Source of the DNA: Meiothermus sp.
Lineage (GTDB): Bacteria; Deinococcota; Deinococci; Deinococcales; Thermaceae
Assembly: GCF_025060375.1 (NCBI RefSeq)
Contig: NZ_JANXCG010000021.1
Coordinates: 1 to 54,707 of the forward strand
DNA: 54,707 nt
Direction of reading: 5' to 3'
Within the stretch, counting starts at the first letter, position 1, and every line of letters starts with the position of its first letter. The notes below the pieces were generated by a model that was given only the letters and a program-made list of their open reading frames with translations, did no database searches and was not told the origin of the DNA. Below, piece after piece: positions 14,583-23,893 of this stretch. The translations under genes and the position numbers were made by a program.

Positions 14583-16936
14583 AAACGATACCCCAGGTTC
14601 CCGACGAACGCTTTGCTCAACAAAGGCGGCTGACCCTAATTGGCATACTGCTTGGGTTGTTTCTGGCTGCCCTAGACCAGACCATCGTTTCTACCGCTCT
14701 CCCCAGAATTATCGCCGACCTCGATGGCACGGAGCTTTACGCATGGGTCACCACCGCCTACCTTCTGGCTTCCACGGTGTCCGCGCCTATTTTTGGCCGA
14801 CTGACCGAGCTGTTCAGCCGAAAGGCAGTTTTGCTTGTGGCTATTGTGGTATTCCTGATGGGTTCGGCCCTGTGCGGTCTGGCCCAAAACATGCCCGAAC
14901 TTATTGCTTTTCGTGGCTTGCAGGGCATTGGTGGGGGGGCGCTTTTCGCCTTGGCCCTGACCACCATTGCGGTGCTCTTCCCGCCGCGGGAACGGGGCCG
15001 GGTGGGGGGGCTTTTCGGGGCCGTCTTTGGGGTGAGTAGCGCGGTGGGGCCCTGGCTTGGGGGGGTGCTCACTGACCACCTTTCCTGGCACTGGGTGTTC
15101 TACATCAACATGCCGGTAGGAGCGGTGGCGCTTGCCTTTATTCTGCGCTACATGCCGCGTCTTTCTCCAGAGCGCCGGGAGCGCTTTGACTTCCTGGGGG
15201 CTTTCCTGCTGGCGTTGTGGACTGTTCCCCTAATGCTGGCTTTTTCCTGGGGAGGGAGCACCTATCCTTGGCTGAGCGCTCCCATCCTGGGGCTTTTTGT
15301 CCTGAGCGCCTTGTCCTTGGCCCTTTGGGTTTGGTCGCAAAATTGCCAGCCAAACCCGCTTTTCGACCTCTCCCTTTTGCGGGTGCGTACTTTTAGCCTA
15401 GCCTCGGCGGCAACCTTTTTCTTTGGCCCGGCCTTTTTAGGAGCGGTGGCTTTCCTTCCGCTTTATTTGCAGGTGGTAAAGGGGGTTTCGGCCTCAGCTT
15501 CGGGCTTGACGGTGCTGCCCCTCACCCTAGGGGTGGTGCTTGGGGCCAGCACCAGTGGGTTGCTTTCGGGGCGGATGGGTCGCTTCAAGCCCCTTTTGTT
15601 GCTGGGCACGATCTGGCTGTTGGCGACCTTCCTGGCCCTGCACTTCTTGCTTAGCGTAGAGACCCCCCTTTGGCTGGCGGTGTTGTTTTTCTTCTTGTTG
15701 GGGCTTGGGTTGGGCCCAGCGCAGTCGCTCTTGCAGCTTGCTGCCCAGAACAACGTGCCCACCGAGCGGTTGGGTTCGGCCACGGCTTTTACCCAGCTTA
15801 TGCGCCAGATTGGTTCTACCATTGGTATTGCCCTATTGGGCACGGTGCTGACCCATCACCTGACCGCAGAGACCTGTAAGGTTTTCCCAGAGAACGCCTC
15901 ATGCAAGCCCGGGGCGTTGGTCAAGCGCAGCGAGGGGGCCGCTGGCCTGAACCTGGATGAGCAGTTCGCAAGGCTTGAGACCCAGATTGTGGCCGCCCTC
16001 AAGGGCGATACCCTAGCCTACGAGGCCTTGATGCGGGATTCCGAGGTGCCCCCGCAGGCTAAAGAGAGTTTGGTGAAAGGGGGTATACCTGCGCAGTTTG
16101 CCCGGATGGAGCGGCTGATGGTGGCTGCGCTGAGGGGGGACGAGGAGGCCTATGCGGAGCTGATGCGGGACCCAAACCTGCCGGAGGAGTACAAGGCCAG
16201 GTTGGTGAAAGGGGGTATACCTGCGCAGTTCCGTTCCCTCGAGCAGCGCCTCGTCGCAGCTATAAATGGAGATGCCCAGGCCTATCAGGCTGTGCAGCAG
16301 GACCCCCGGATTCCTAGCGAGTTCAAGGGCCGGATTCCCCAAGGCGGGGTAGCGGCTCAGGTACGGGCCCGGTTTCGGGAAACGCTGAGCCGGTTTGAGG
16401 CTGCTTTGCAGGGCGATGAGCAGGCAAAGCGAGCTCTTCAGGCGACTCCTGGCTTGGATTCGCTTCGGGGTTTGTTGGATAACCCGCCCCCCGCTGAAGC
16501 CCGGCCGATGGTGCTGGCCCAGGTACAGGCGGCTTTGGAAGCCCAGGCAGCCCGGGTTGCGGCTGTAGCGACCCAGCAGGCCATTGCCCAAATTCGGACC
16601 GAACTGGAGCAAGCCCAGGCCCGGGCCCTTGATCAGGCTCTAGCCTCGCTGCGAGAGGGTTTGCGGAAAGCCCAGGCCGCCGCTTTGGAAAAAGCCGAGC
16701 AGGCCCTTCATGAGAGCTTGCGGTCTGCCGAGAAGAAGGCCCTGGAGGAGGTGCCGCAGCGGTTGGTGGAGCAGCTTGAGGAGACCAAGCGCAAGCTTCA
16801 CGGGGCTTTGAGCCAGGGTATTACCAATGCGGAGCGGGATATATTTCTCTACGCTGCTCTGTTTGTGCTGGTCTCTTTAGGCTTTGTCCTTGGTCTGCCC
16901 AACGAGGAGCTTCGAGGCCGGGTGGGTGCTGTGTAG
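14579..16936 (+). CDS. 14-TM DHA2-type MFS exporter with large repeat/coiled-coil insertion
   Basis: 785 residues, about 280 more than usual for the EmrB/QacA family. Residues 1 to about 425 are a normal DHA2 exporter: LGLFLAALDQTIVSTALPRI in TM1, motif A GRLTELFSRKAVLL after TM2, motif C GVSSAVGPWLGGVL in TM5, and TM13 in GSTIGIALLGTVLTHHL. TM14 (IFLYAALFVLVSLGFVLGLP) comes only near residues 749-769. Between them lie about 320 soluble residues: four units of about 44 residues (roughly 455-630) with the recurring pattern LVKGGIPAQF...GDxxAYxxL, then an Ala/Gln/Glu-rich coiled coil (about 640-745). By standard topology the loop after TM13 is outside the inner membrane, so this would be periplasmic. 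Operon with the MarR gene. The transport role is firm, the function of the insertion unknown. Confidence 0.9.
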   Translation: MKTIPQVPDERFAQQRRLTLIGILLGLFLAALDQTIVSTALPRIIADLDGTELYAWVTTAYLLASTVSAPIFGRLTELFSRKAVLLVAIVVFLMGSALCGLAQNMPELIAFRGLQGIGGGALFALALTTIAVLFPPRERGRVGGLFGAVFGVSSAVGPWLGGVLTDHLSWHWVFYINMPVGAVALAFILRYMPRLSPERRERFDFLGAFLLALWTVPLMLAFSWGGSTYPWLSAPILGLFVLSALSLALWVWSQNCQPNPLFDLSLLRVRTFSLASAATFFFGPAFLGAVAFLPLYLQVVKGVSASASGLTVLPLTLGVVLGASTSGLLSGRMGRFKPLLLLGTIWLLATFLALHFLLSVETPLWLAVLFFFLLGLGLGPAQSLLQLAAQNNVPTERLGSATAFTQLMRQIGSTIGIALLGTVLTHHLTAETCKVFPENASCKPGALVKRSEGAAGLNLDEQFARLETQIVAALKGDTLAYEALMRDSEVPPQAKESLVKGGIPAQFARMERLMVAALRGDEEAYAELMRDPNLPEEYKARLVKGGIPAQFRSLEQRLVAAINGDAQAYQAVQQDPRIPSEFKGRIPQGGVAAQVRARFRETLSRFEAALQGDEQAKRALQATPGLDSLRGLLDNPPPAEARPMVLAQVQAALEAQAARVAAVATQQAIAQIRTELEQAQARALDQALASLREGLRKAQAAALEKAEQALHESLRSAEKKALEEVPQRLVEQLEETKRKLHGALSQGITNAERDIFLYAALFVLVSLGFVLGLPNEELRGRVGAV
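16070..16230 (+). repeat. Two identical 29-bp direct repeats inside the MFS insertion
   Basis: Positions 16070-16098 and 16202-16230 are identical over 29 bases and start 132 bases (44 codons) apart, the same period as the protein repeat. They encode the LVKGGIPAQF segment of units 2 and 3. Identity at the DNA level points to a recent unit duplication or gene conversion. The segment includes the palindrome GGTATACC. Confidence 0.9.
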
Positions 16937-16969
16937 CTCGATATTTCGCCCGGAGATGCGGCTTCCTGC

Positions 16970-16975
16970 TAAAAT
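16970..16975 (+). promoter_or_regulatory. -10 box of the ddrA operon
   Basis: TAAAAT, eight bases before the ATG of ddrA, so probably a leaderless start. No -35 match at the usual distance, and no palindrome resembling the Deinococcus radiation/desiccation response motif is visible in the 47-base gap. Confidence 0.5.
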
Positions 16976-16983
16976 ACGCCCTA

Positions 16984-17583
16984 ATGGATGAGTTGTGGCA
17001 GATGTTGGGTGAGCCTTTCCCACCGGAGGACCTGAGCTGGCGGGTGGAGGCTGTTTCCAAGGATGGTAAGCGCGTGTTGCTGGCTCGCTGCGTGGATGTG
17101 CAGGCCGTTCTGGATCGCCTGGACGAGGTGTTGGGCCCTCAGGGCTGGCAGGACCACTATGAGCTGCTCCAGGTCCCGGGGGTGGGCGGGCGCTACGCGG
17201 TGAAGTGCAGGCTCACCATCCAGGGGGTTTCCAAGGAGGATGTGGGGGAGGGCGAGAGTCTGCAGGCCGCTTTCGCCGATGCCTTGAGGCAGGCTGCGCT
17301 CAAGTTTGGCGTGGGGCGGTTTTTAGCAGGAGAGAGGCGTTGGGTTGACCGGGAGTTGGAGGGCGCTCCTCAAACCCTGCCGGAGGGTGCCTCAGGGCCT
17401 TCTTCGGAGAAGCTCGAGCCCCAGGTCCTTATAGACCGCCTGTTGGAGCGGCTAAAGCAGGCTGGCCTGGGCAGACAGGCCGCCCAGATTGTGGTGAAGT
17501 ACGGCGGTTACGGGAAGCACCCCGAGGAAACCCGCAGGCTCTACGGGGAGCTAAGGGCTTTGCTGAAGGGAAGCACTTCGTAA
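16984..17583 (+). CDS. ddrA: DdrA-like Rad52-family single-strand DNA protein
   Basis: 199 residues. DdrA of Deinococcus protects 3' single-strand DNA ends and belongs to the Rad52/Erf fold group. The match covers the N-terminal strand region LSWRVEAVSKDGKRVLLARC, the DRLDEVLGPQGW segment near residue 47, the strand YAVKCRLTIQGV, and the helix FADALRQAALKFGVGRFLAG near residue 95, the most conserved part. A C-terminal tail with a short helical domain (VLIDRLLERLKQAG onward) follows a low-complexity linker. First gene of an operon with a phosphoesterase 8 bases downstream and rsmA. Length agrees with Deinococcus DdrA. Confidence 0.88.
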   Translation: MDELWQMLGEPFPPEDLSWRVEAVSKDGKRVLLARCVDVQAVLDRLDEVLGPQGWQDHYELLQVPGVGGRYAVKCRLTIQGVSKEDVGEGESLQAAFADALRQAALKFGVGRFLAGERRWVDRELEGAPQTLPEGASGPSSEKLEPQVLIDRLLERLKQAGLGRQAAQIVVKYGGYGKHPEETRRLYGELRALLKGSTS

Positions 17584-17591
17584 GGGATGCC

Positions 17592-19159
<1,568 letters not shown>

Positions 19160-19261
19160 CCTACTTTGATAGCGATTTCTCATGTATCCAGGGTAGGCTA
19201 GTGAAGGTCCGTAAACTGCGGCGTAAATTGTGGTAAATCCTTTGGGTGGTAGAAAGGCTAG
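19160..19261 (+). promoter_or_regulatory. Intergenic region with GTAAA direct repeats before the PfkB kinase
   Basis: The 102 bases hold three GTAAA(C/T) copies beginning at 19211, 19223 and 19233, i.e. roughly one helical turn apart, on the same face of the DNA. Candidate start signals are AAAGG at about 19253-19257. No convincing -35/-10 pair is seen. The repeats could be regulator half-sites or chance. Confidence 0.25.
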
Positions 19262-20188
19262 GTGGCCGAGATGCGGTTTTTTGTTGTGGGGGATGTATCG
19301 GTAGACCTGATCTATTTTCTTGAGCGAATCCCCGATCCCGGCGAGGAGATACCAGCGCAGCGAGCCTTGATGAAGCCAGGAGGGGCAGGGGGCACCTTGG
19401 CCGCCCACCTGGCCAGCCTGGGCAACAAGGTTTACCTGGCCAGCCGGGTGGGGAACGACCCCTTTAGAAGCGTGGCCTTGTCGCAGCTCGAGCAGGTGGG
19501 GGTGGACCTGAAGTACCTCCAGGTAGATCCCGAGCAGACCACCTCCTCGGTGCTCATCCTGCTGCTTCCAGGAGGTGAACGCTCCATGGTTTCGGCTGGA
19601 GGGGCCAGCCGGTACCTGGATGCGGCGGAGTTCAAGGGCCGGATGCTCGACCAGGTGGATGCGGTGGTGCTGTCGGCCTACGCCTTCGTGGGGGGGCCCC
19701 AGCGCCAGTACGCCATCAACGTGCTGGACGCGGCGCGCAAGCGCGAGCTGCCCATTTTTGCGGACCTGGGCACCGGTGCGGTGCGGGCTGCAGGGCGGGA
19801 GTTGCTGGATATTCTGCGGGGCGTGCCCTACCTGCTCATGAACCAGGTGGAGCTCCTTACCCTCACCGGCGCAGGCTCCATCAGCGAGGGGTTGCAGCGG
19901 TTGGAGGCCCTTGGCCTGAATACCGCTGTGGTCAAGGTGGGTGCGCTGGGCTCAATTGTGGTCACCCCTACCCGCCAGGAACTCGTTGAGCCCTACCCGC
20001 TGGAGGAGGTGGTGGACACCACCGGCTCAGGAGACGCCTTCACTGCGGCTTTTGCGCACGCCATCCTGCAAGGCAAAGACCCCTTCACCGCGGCCCGGCT
20101 GGGGAACCTGGCGGGCTCGTTGGCCGCGACCGCTGTGGGGGGTCAGGGGCGGTTGGTTACCGAGGCCGACCTGAAGCAGGTTTGTTGA
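19262..20188 (+). CDS. PfkB/ribokinase-family carbohydrate kinase
   Basis: 308-residue sugar or nucleoside kinase. The N-terminal family pattern GDVSVDLIYFLERIPDPGEE, the glycine-rich substrate loop MKPGGAGGTLAAHLASLG near residue 40, and the C-terminal signature DTTGSGDAFTAAFAHAIL near 250 with catalytic Asp in GSGDAF are all present. The substrate cannot be read from sequence; ribokinase, adenosine kinase or KDG-kinase-like activities are possible. Start is GTG 19262 or ATG 19271; both lie outside the conserved domain. Stands alone after rsmA and converges with the dNTPase gene 3 bases away. Confidence 0.88.
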   Translation: MAEMRFFVVGDVSVDLIYFLERIPDPGEEIPAQRALMKPGGAGGTLAAHLASLGNKVYLASRVGNDPFRSVALSQLEQVGVDLKYLQVDPEQTTSSVLILLLPGGERSMVSAGGASRYLDAAEFKGRMLDQVDAVVLSAYAFVGGPQRQYAINVLDAARKRELPIFADLGTGAVRAAGRELLDILRGVPYLLMNQVELLTLTGAGSISEGLQRLEALGLNTAVVKVGALGSIVVTPTRQELVEPYPLEEVVDTTGSGDAFTAAFAHAILQGKDPFTAARLGNLAGSLAATAVGGQGRLVTEADLKQVC

Positions 20189-20191
20189 ACA

Positions 20192-21343
20192 TTAGCGGTA
20201 GAACTCCGGTTCGAACAGGCGGGCGTATTCGTCCAGGGCAAATCGGTCGGTCATGCCCGCAATGTAATCGCAGGCTGCCCGATGGATTCCCTCGCTTTCA
20301 GCAGCTCGCTGCACCTGGGGGGGCAGAACCTTGGGGTCGTGGGTATAGGCCTCAAAGAGCTTCTCCAGCACGAAGCGCGACTTGCCCACCTGCCGCACCA
20401 CGTAGTAGTGGCGGTAGAAGTGGGTGTAGAGAAACTCCCTTAGCTCCTCAAGCTGCCGGGCGAGCTGGCTGGAATAGCCGGCCAGCGGTCCGCTGTGCTG
20501 CCGCACGGCTTGCAAGCTTTCAATCCGGTTCTCCACCAAAAGCTTGTGGGTGGCCTGGATGGTATCGGTGATGAGGAGGCCTAGAAGCTCACGGACCAGG
20601 GTCCGTCGGCTAAGCTCGTCAAAGCGCTCGGGCCTTAGCTCGAGCTCACGCATCAGGTCCTTCAGAAGCTCCACCTCCGAAAGCTGCCCCGGTTGCAGCA
20701 GCCCTGAGCGGAGGCCGTCGTCAAGGTCGTGGGCGTTGTAGGCAATTTCGTCGGCCAGGTTCACAATCTGGGCTTCCAGGCTCGGCCTCAGGTGCGGTTC
20801 GTATCCCTGGGCGTCGGGCAGGTCGTAGCGGGTTTCGTGTTTGATGATGCCTTCGCGGCTTTCCCAGCACAGGTTTAGGCCGCGGAAGCCGGGGTAGCGT
20901 TCCTCCAGGTGGGTTACGATGCGCAGGGACTGCTTGTTGTGGTCAAACCCCCCATGCCCCTGCATCAGCTCGTTGAGCACCGCCTCGCCGGCGTGCCCAA
21001 AGGGGGGGTGGCCCAGGTCGTGGGCGAAGGCGATGGTCTCGGTAAGCTCCAGGTTAAGCCCCAGTGCGCGCGCGATGGAGCGGGCCACCTGGGCCACTTC
21101 CAGGGTGTGGGTCAGACGGGTGCGGTAGTAGTCGCCCTCAAAGTTCACGAAGACCTGGGTTTTGTACTGGAGGCGGCGGAAGGCGGTGGTGTGGTTGACC
21201 CGGTCCCGGTCTTTTTGGAAGGGGGTTCTGTACGCCGACTCGGGTTCGGGGTAGGCCCGACCGCGGGTCTGGCTCGAGCGCACCGCATAGGGGGAGAGCG
21301 TCCGGTCCTCCAGGGCTTCTAGCTGCAGTCGGTCGAAGAGCAT
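20192..21343 (-). CDS. dgt: HD-domain dNTP triphosphohydrolase (dGTPase family)
   Basis: 383 residues. Removes tripolyphosphate from dNTPs; the Thermus thermophilus homologue is an allosteric dNTPase. HD residues: HTLEVAQVARSIA near residue 79, AFAHDLGHPPFGHAGE near 107 and the later NLADEIAYNAHDLDDG near 197. The opening RRLQYKTQVFVN is typical. Length matches the dGTPase-like proteins. ATG at 21343. It diverges from the lipoprotein gene at 21418. Confidence 0.93.
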   Translation of the reverse strand: MLFDRLQLEALEDRTLSPYAVRSSQTRGRAYPEPESAYRTPFQKDRDRVNHTTAFRRLQYKTQVFVNFEGDYYRTRLTHTLEVAQVARSIARALGLNLELTETIAFAHDLGHPPFGHAGEAVLNELMQGHGGFDHNKQSLRIVTHLEERYPGFRGLNLCWESREGIIKHETRYDLPDAQGYEPHLRPSLEAQIVNLADEIAYNAHDLDDGLRSGLLQPGQLSEVELLKDLMRELELRPERFDELSRRTLVRELLGLLITDTIQATHKLLVENRIESLQAVRQHSGPLAGYSSQLARQLEELREFLYTHFYRHYYVVRQVGKSRFVLEKLFEAYTHDPKVLPPQVQRAAESEGIHRAACDYIAGMTDRFALDEYARLFEPEFYR

Positions 21344-21417
21344 GGGTCCAGTCTATGCCGGGCCCCCGTGGGGTTCCATGGCCCGGGTCCCTCATGCATT
21401 TCGGGGAGGCTCGAGGT

Positions 21418-21729
21418 ATGACCCACTGGATGAGGCGCTTTTACCTGCTCCTGTTGCCGATATTTTCGGCCTGTGCCCCCGGCCTAACCGAGCCCCGGCG
21501 CTTCGATCTGCTGGTACAAAACCAGTGCACCGGGCCCAACCAGGCGGTGTTTTTCTACATCAACGGGGAGTTTGCGGGGATCGTTCGGGGGAGCAAGCTC
21601 TTCCCCAGCCTTCGCGAGGGGCGCTATGAGCTGCGGGCGGAGGGAACCCAGCCGGGTCAGCCCGGTCACCTGCGCTTTGCCCGTACCCTCCACCTGAACC
21701 GCGACTCGGTCTGGACCCTCTGTCCTTGA
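21418..21729 (+). CDS. Small lipoprotein, unknown function
   Basis: 103 residues with a type II signal peptide ([14 protein letters not shown]) whose lipobox IFSAC places the acylated Cys at residue 19. The mature 85 residues look like a beta sandwich ([19 protein letters not shown]) with two further Cys at about 35 and 102 that could pair. I choose ATG 21418 because GGGGAGG lies 7 bases upstream; ATG 21430 would give a shorter signal. Two more upstream ATGs extend into the promoter region of dgt. Located 28 bases before ruvB, perhaps in one transcript. Confidence 0.72.
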   Translation: MTHWMRRFYLLLLPIFSACAPGLTEPRRFDLLVQNQCTGPNQAVFFYINGEFAGIVRGSKLFPSLREGRYELRAEGTQPGQPGHLRFARTLHLNRDSVWTLCP

Positions 21730-21757
21730 GCCTAGGCGGGCCGGGAAAGCCGGGCCT

Positions 21758-22750
21758 ATGATGAGGGCTGTGGAAGCGGACTTCACCCTAAGACCCAAAA
21801 GCCTGGACGAGTACGTGGGGCAGACCCGGCTCAAGGAGAAGCTGCGGGTCTACCTGGAGGCGGCCAAAAACCGGGGTGAGGCCCTAGACCACCTGCTGCT
21901 TTTCGGTCCGCCCGGGTTGGGCAAGACCACCTTGGCCCACGTGGTGGCCTATGAGCTGGGGGTAAACATTCGGGTAACCAGCGGCCCGGCCATAGAGAAG
22001 CCGGGGGACCTGGCGGCTATCCTCACCAACAGCCTGGAGGACGGTGATATTCTCTTCATAGACGAAATTCACCGCCTTTCCAAGGCCGCGGAGGAACACC
22101 TCTACCCAGCCCTGGAGGACTTCAAGATAGACATCGTAATCGGCACAGGGCCGGCCGCTCGCACCCTGCGGCTGGACCTGCCCCGCTTCACCTTGATTGG
22201 GGCCACCACCCGGCCTGGCCTCATTTCCGGGCCCCTGCGCAGCCGTTTTGGCATCATCGAGCACCTGGAGTACTACACCGAGGACGAGCTGGCCCAGGGC
22301 ATCGCCCGGGATGCGGCCCTGCTGGGCCTGCAGATTGAGCCCGAGGCGGCTTTGGAAATAGGCCGGCGCAGCCGGGGCACCATGCGCATCGCCAAGCGGC
22401 TTTTCCGGCGGGTGCGCGACTTTGCTGAGGTAGCGGGAGAGCGGGTGGTGGGGGTGGAGCGGACCCGAGAGGCGCTGGACGCGCTGGGGTTGGATGCGCT
22501 GGGTTTGGAGGTCCGGGACCGGCTGATTCTCCAAACCCTAATCGAGCGCTTCTCAGGCGGGCCGGTGGGCCTGGAGACCCTGGCCACGGCCCTGTCCGAA
22601 GACCCCGAGACCCTGGAGGGGGTCCACGAGCCCTTCCTGATACAGCTTGGCCTCCTGAAGCGTACCCCGCGGGGGCGCCAGGCCACCGAGCGGGCCTACC
22701 GCCACCTTGGCTACCCCCTCCCGGAGAGGAGCCGCCTGCTGGAGGGCTAA
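21758..22750 (+). CDS. ruvB: Holliday junction branch-migration helicase RuvB
   Basis: 330-residue AAA+ motor of the RuvAB complex driving branch migration. Begins [20 protein letters not shown]; Walker [17 protein letters not shown] near residue 48, Walker [17 protein letters not shown] near 98, sensor 1 and Arg finger in [18 protein letters not shown] near 150, and a C-terminal winged helix ending near [18 protein letters not shown]. ruvA and ruvC are not in the window. Two adjacent ATG codons start the gene; either would do. Confidence 0.97.
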   Translation: MMRAVEADFTLRPKSLDEYVGQTRLKEKLRVYLEAAKNRGEALDHLLLFGPPGLGKTTLAHVVAYELGVNIRVTSGPAIEKPGDLAAILTNSLEDGDILFIDEIHRLSKAAEEHLYPALEDFKIDIVIGTGPAARTLRLDLPRFTLIGATTRPGLISGPLRSRFGIIEHLEYYTEDELAQGIARDAALLGLQIEPEAALEIGRRSRGTMRIAKRLFRRVRDFAEVAGERVVGVERTREALDALGLDALGLEVRDRLILQTLIERFSGGPVGLETLATALSEDPETLEGVHEPFLIQLGLLKRTPRGRQATERAYRHLGYPLPERSRLLEG

Positions 22751-22800
22751 GGACCCGACCCTCGCTCCCGCGTGGGCGGCTACCATGGGGGGAGGGAGCG

Positions 22801-23847
22801 GTGCTGCGGGCTAGGCTGGGTGAAATAGAGCTGGGCGACCTGCTTAGGGCCCTCGAGGGGGCCCGCAGGAGCGCGGTGGTTCACCTGACCTGCCCCCGCC
22901 TCACGGGCCGTATCCACATGCGGGAGGGAAGAATCGCCTATGTGCAGACCCACCCTGGCCCCCACTTGGGCGAGTACCTGGTGCGCTTTGACTACCTGGC
23001 TCTGGAGCAGGTTCAAGAACTGGTGCGCCGGCAAGCCCGGGAGAACCCCGGCACCCCCCTGGGGGTGCTGGCCCTGCAGCTGGGAATGATTGGCGAGGAT
23101 GAGCTGGCCGAGGCCTTGCACGCCCAGATACTGGAGGGCCTGGCCACCTTGCTGGCCCAGAGCGAGGGGGAAATTCTGGCCCTTCCTCTGCCCCCCGACG
23201 CCTCGCAGGTGCTGCTGCCCGGGGTGGCCGATACGGGCACCCTGCTGATGGAAGCCCTGCGCCGCCTGGACGAGTGGGCCAGGGGACGGGTAGAGCCGGA
23301 CGCGGTGCTCAGGCTGGTGGGCGACCCTACCCGCCACCCCCTTTCCCCTGAGGCCTGGGCAGTGCTGGGGGCAGTGGACGGGCTTCGGCGGGCCCGCTCG
23401 GTGGCCCTGGCCTGCGACCTGCCCGAGGAGCAGGTCTACCACCTGCTCCACGAGCTGAAAAGCCGGGGTATCCTAACCGAAGCCGAGGTGCGCCCGCAGG
23501 ACCCGCTGATTCTGGTCATGGCGGACTCTAGCCTGATACGCCGGTTGCTTCTGGTAGCCCTGGAGCGCCAGCGCTACCGGGTGGCGCTGGCCTCGGACCT
23601 GGAGGGGGCACGGCGGATTCTGGAGGGACACCAGGTGGGTGGGGTGCTGCTCGAGGGGGAGGACCTGGGGGCGAAGGTGCGTGGGTTGCGGGCCCTTCCG
23701 GCAGGTCGTTTCCTTCCCCTCTGGGTTATCGCCGAGCATCCTCCCCGGGGGTTTTGGGCTCGAGGGGCCCGGGTCGCCCACATCCCCAAGCCCTTTAGCG
23801 AGGACGACCTGCGGGCCGCCCTTTCGGTTGTCCGCCGGCCGGTATAG
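22801..23847 (+). CDS. DUF4388-like protein with degenerate receiver domain
   Basis: 348 residues. The N-terminal half resembles DUF4388/PATAN domains found in gliding and polarity regulators ([24 protein letters not shown], then [18 protein letters not shown]). A central helical region with [20 protein letters not shown] resembles the GspE N-terminal fold. A winged-helix-like stretch follows near residue 210. Residues from about 236 form a receiver fold ([18 protein letters not shown]; conserved Lys in IPKPFS), but the strand that should hold the phosphorylated Asp reads [10 protein letters not shown], and the acidic pocket is ADSS, so it probably cannot be phosphorylated. GTG start with GGAGGGAGC just before. 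Could act with MglAB; untested. Confidence 0.72.
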   Translation: MLRARLGEIELGDLLRALEGARRSAVVHLTCPRLTGRIHMREGRIAYVQTHPGPHLGEYLVRFDYLALEQVQELVRRQARENPGTPLGVLALQLGMIGEDELAEALHAQILEGLATLLAQSEGEILALPLPPDASQVLLPGVADTGTLLMEALRRLDEWARGRVEPDAVLRLVGDPTRHPLSPEAWAVLGAVDGLRRARSVALACDLPEEQVYHLLHELKSRGILTEAEVRPQDPLILVMADSSLIRRLLLVALERQRYRVALASDLEGARRILEGHQVGGVLLEGEDLGAKVRGLRALPAGRFLPLWVIAEHPPRGFWARGARVAHIPKPFSEDDLRAALSVVRRPV

Positions 23848-23854
23848 GGCCAAT

Positions 23855-23884
23855 ATTGACAATGAAAGACTCAACTTTCATAAT
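23855..23884 (+). promoter_or_regulatory. clpB promoter with HspR/HAIR-like operator
   Basis: TTGACA (23856-23861), 17 bases, CATAAT (23879-23884); ATG nine bases later. The sequence A-TTGACA-N7-ACTCAAC (23855-23875) has the geometry of the HspR operator HAIR (CTTGAGT-N7-ACTCAAG): TTGA and TCAA separated by 11 bases. The left half-site is the -35 box itself. A second overlapping inverted repeat ATGAAAG-N6-CTTTCAT (23862-23881) fills the spacer. The hsp20 promoter at 26973 has the same design. Confidence 0.78.
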
Positions 23885-23893
23885 AAGGGTGGT

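Noticed and set aside
16083-16090. GGTATACC palindrome in both 29-bp repeats as a regulatory site
   Set aside because: It falls in the coding repeat for LVKGGIPAQF and is explained by the duplicated codons.
23639-23893. N-terminal extension of ClpB by 85 residues
   Set aside because: It overlaps the DUF4388 gene in another frame and crosses the clpB promoter; the normal ClpB N-domain starts at 23894.
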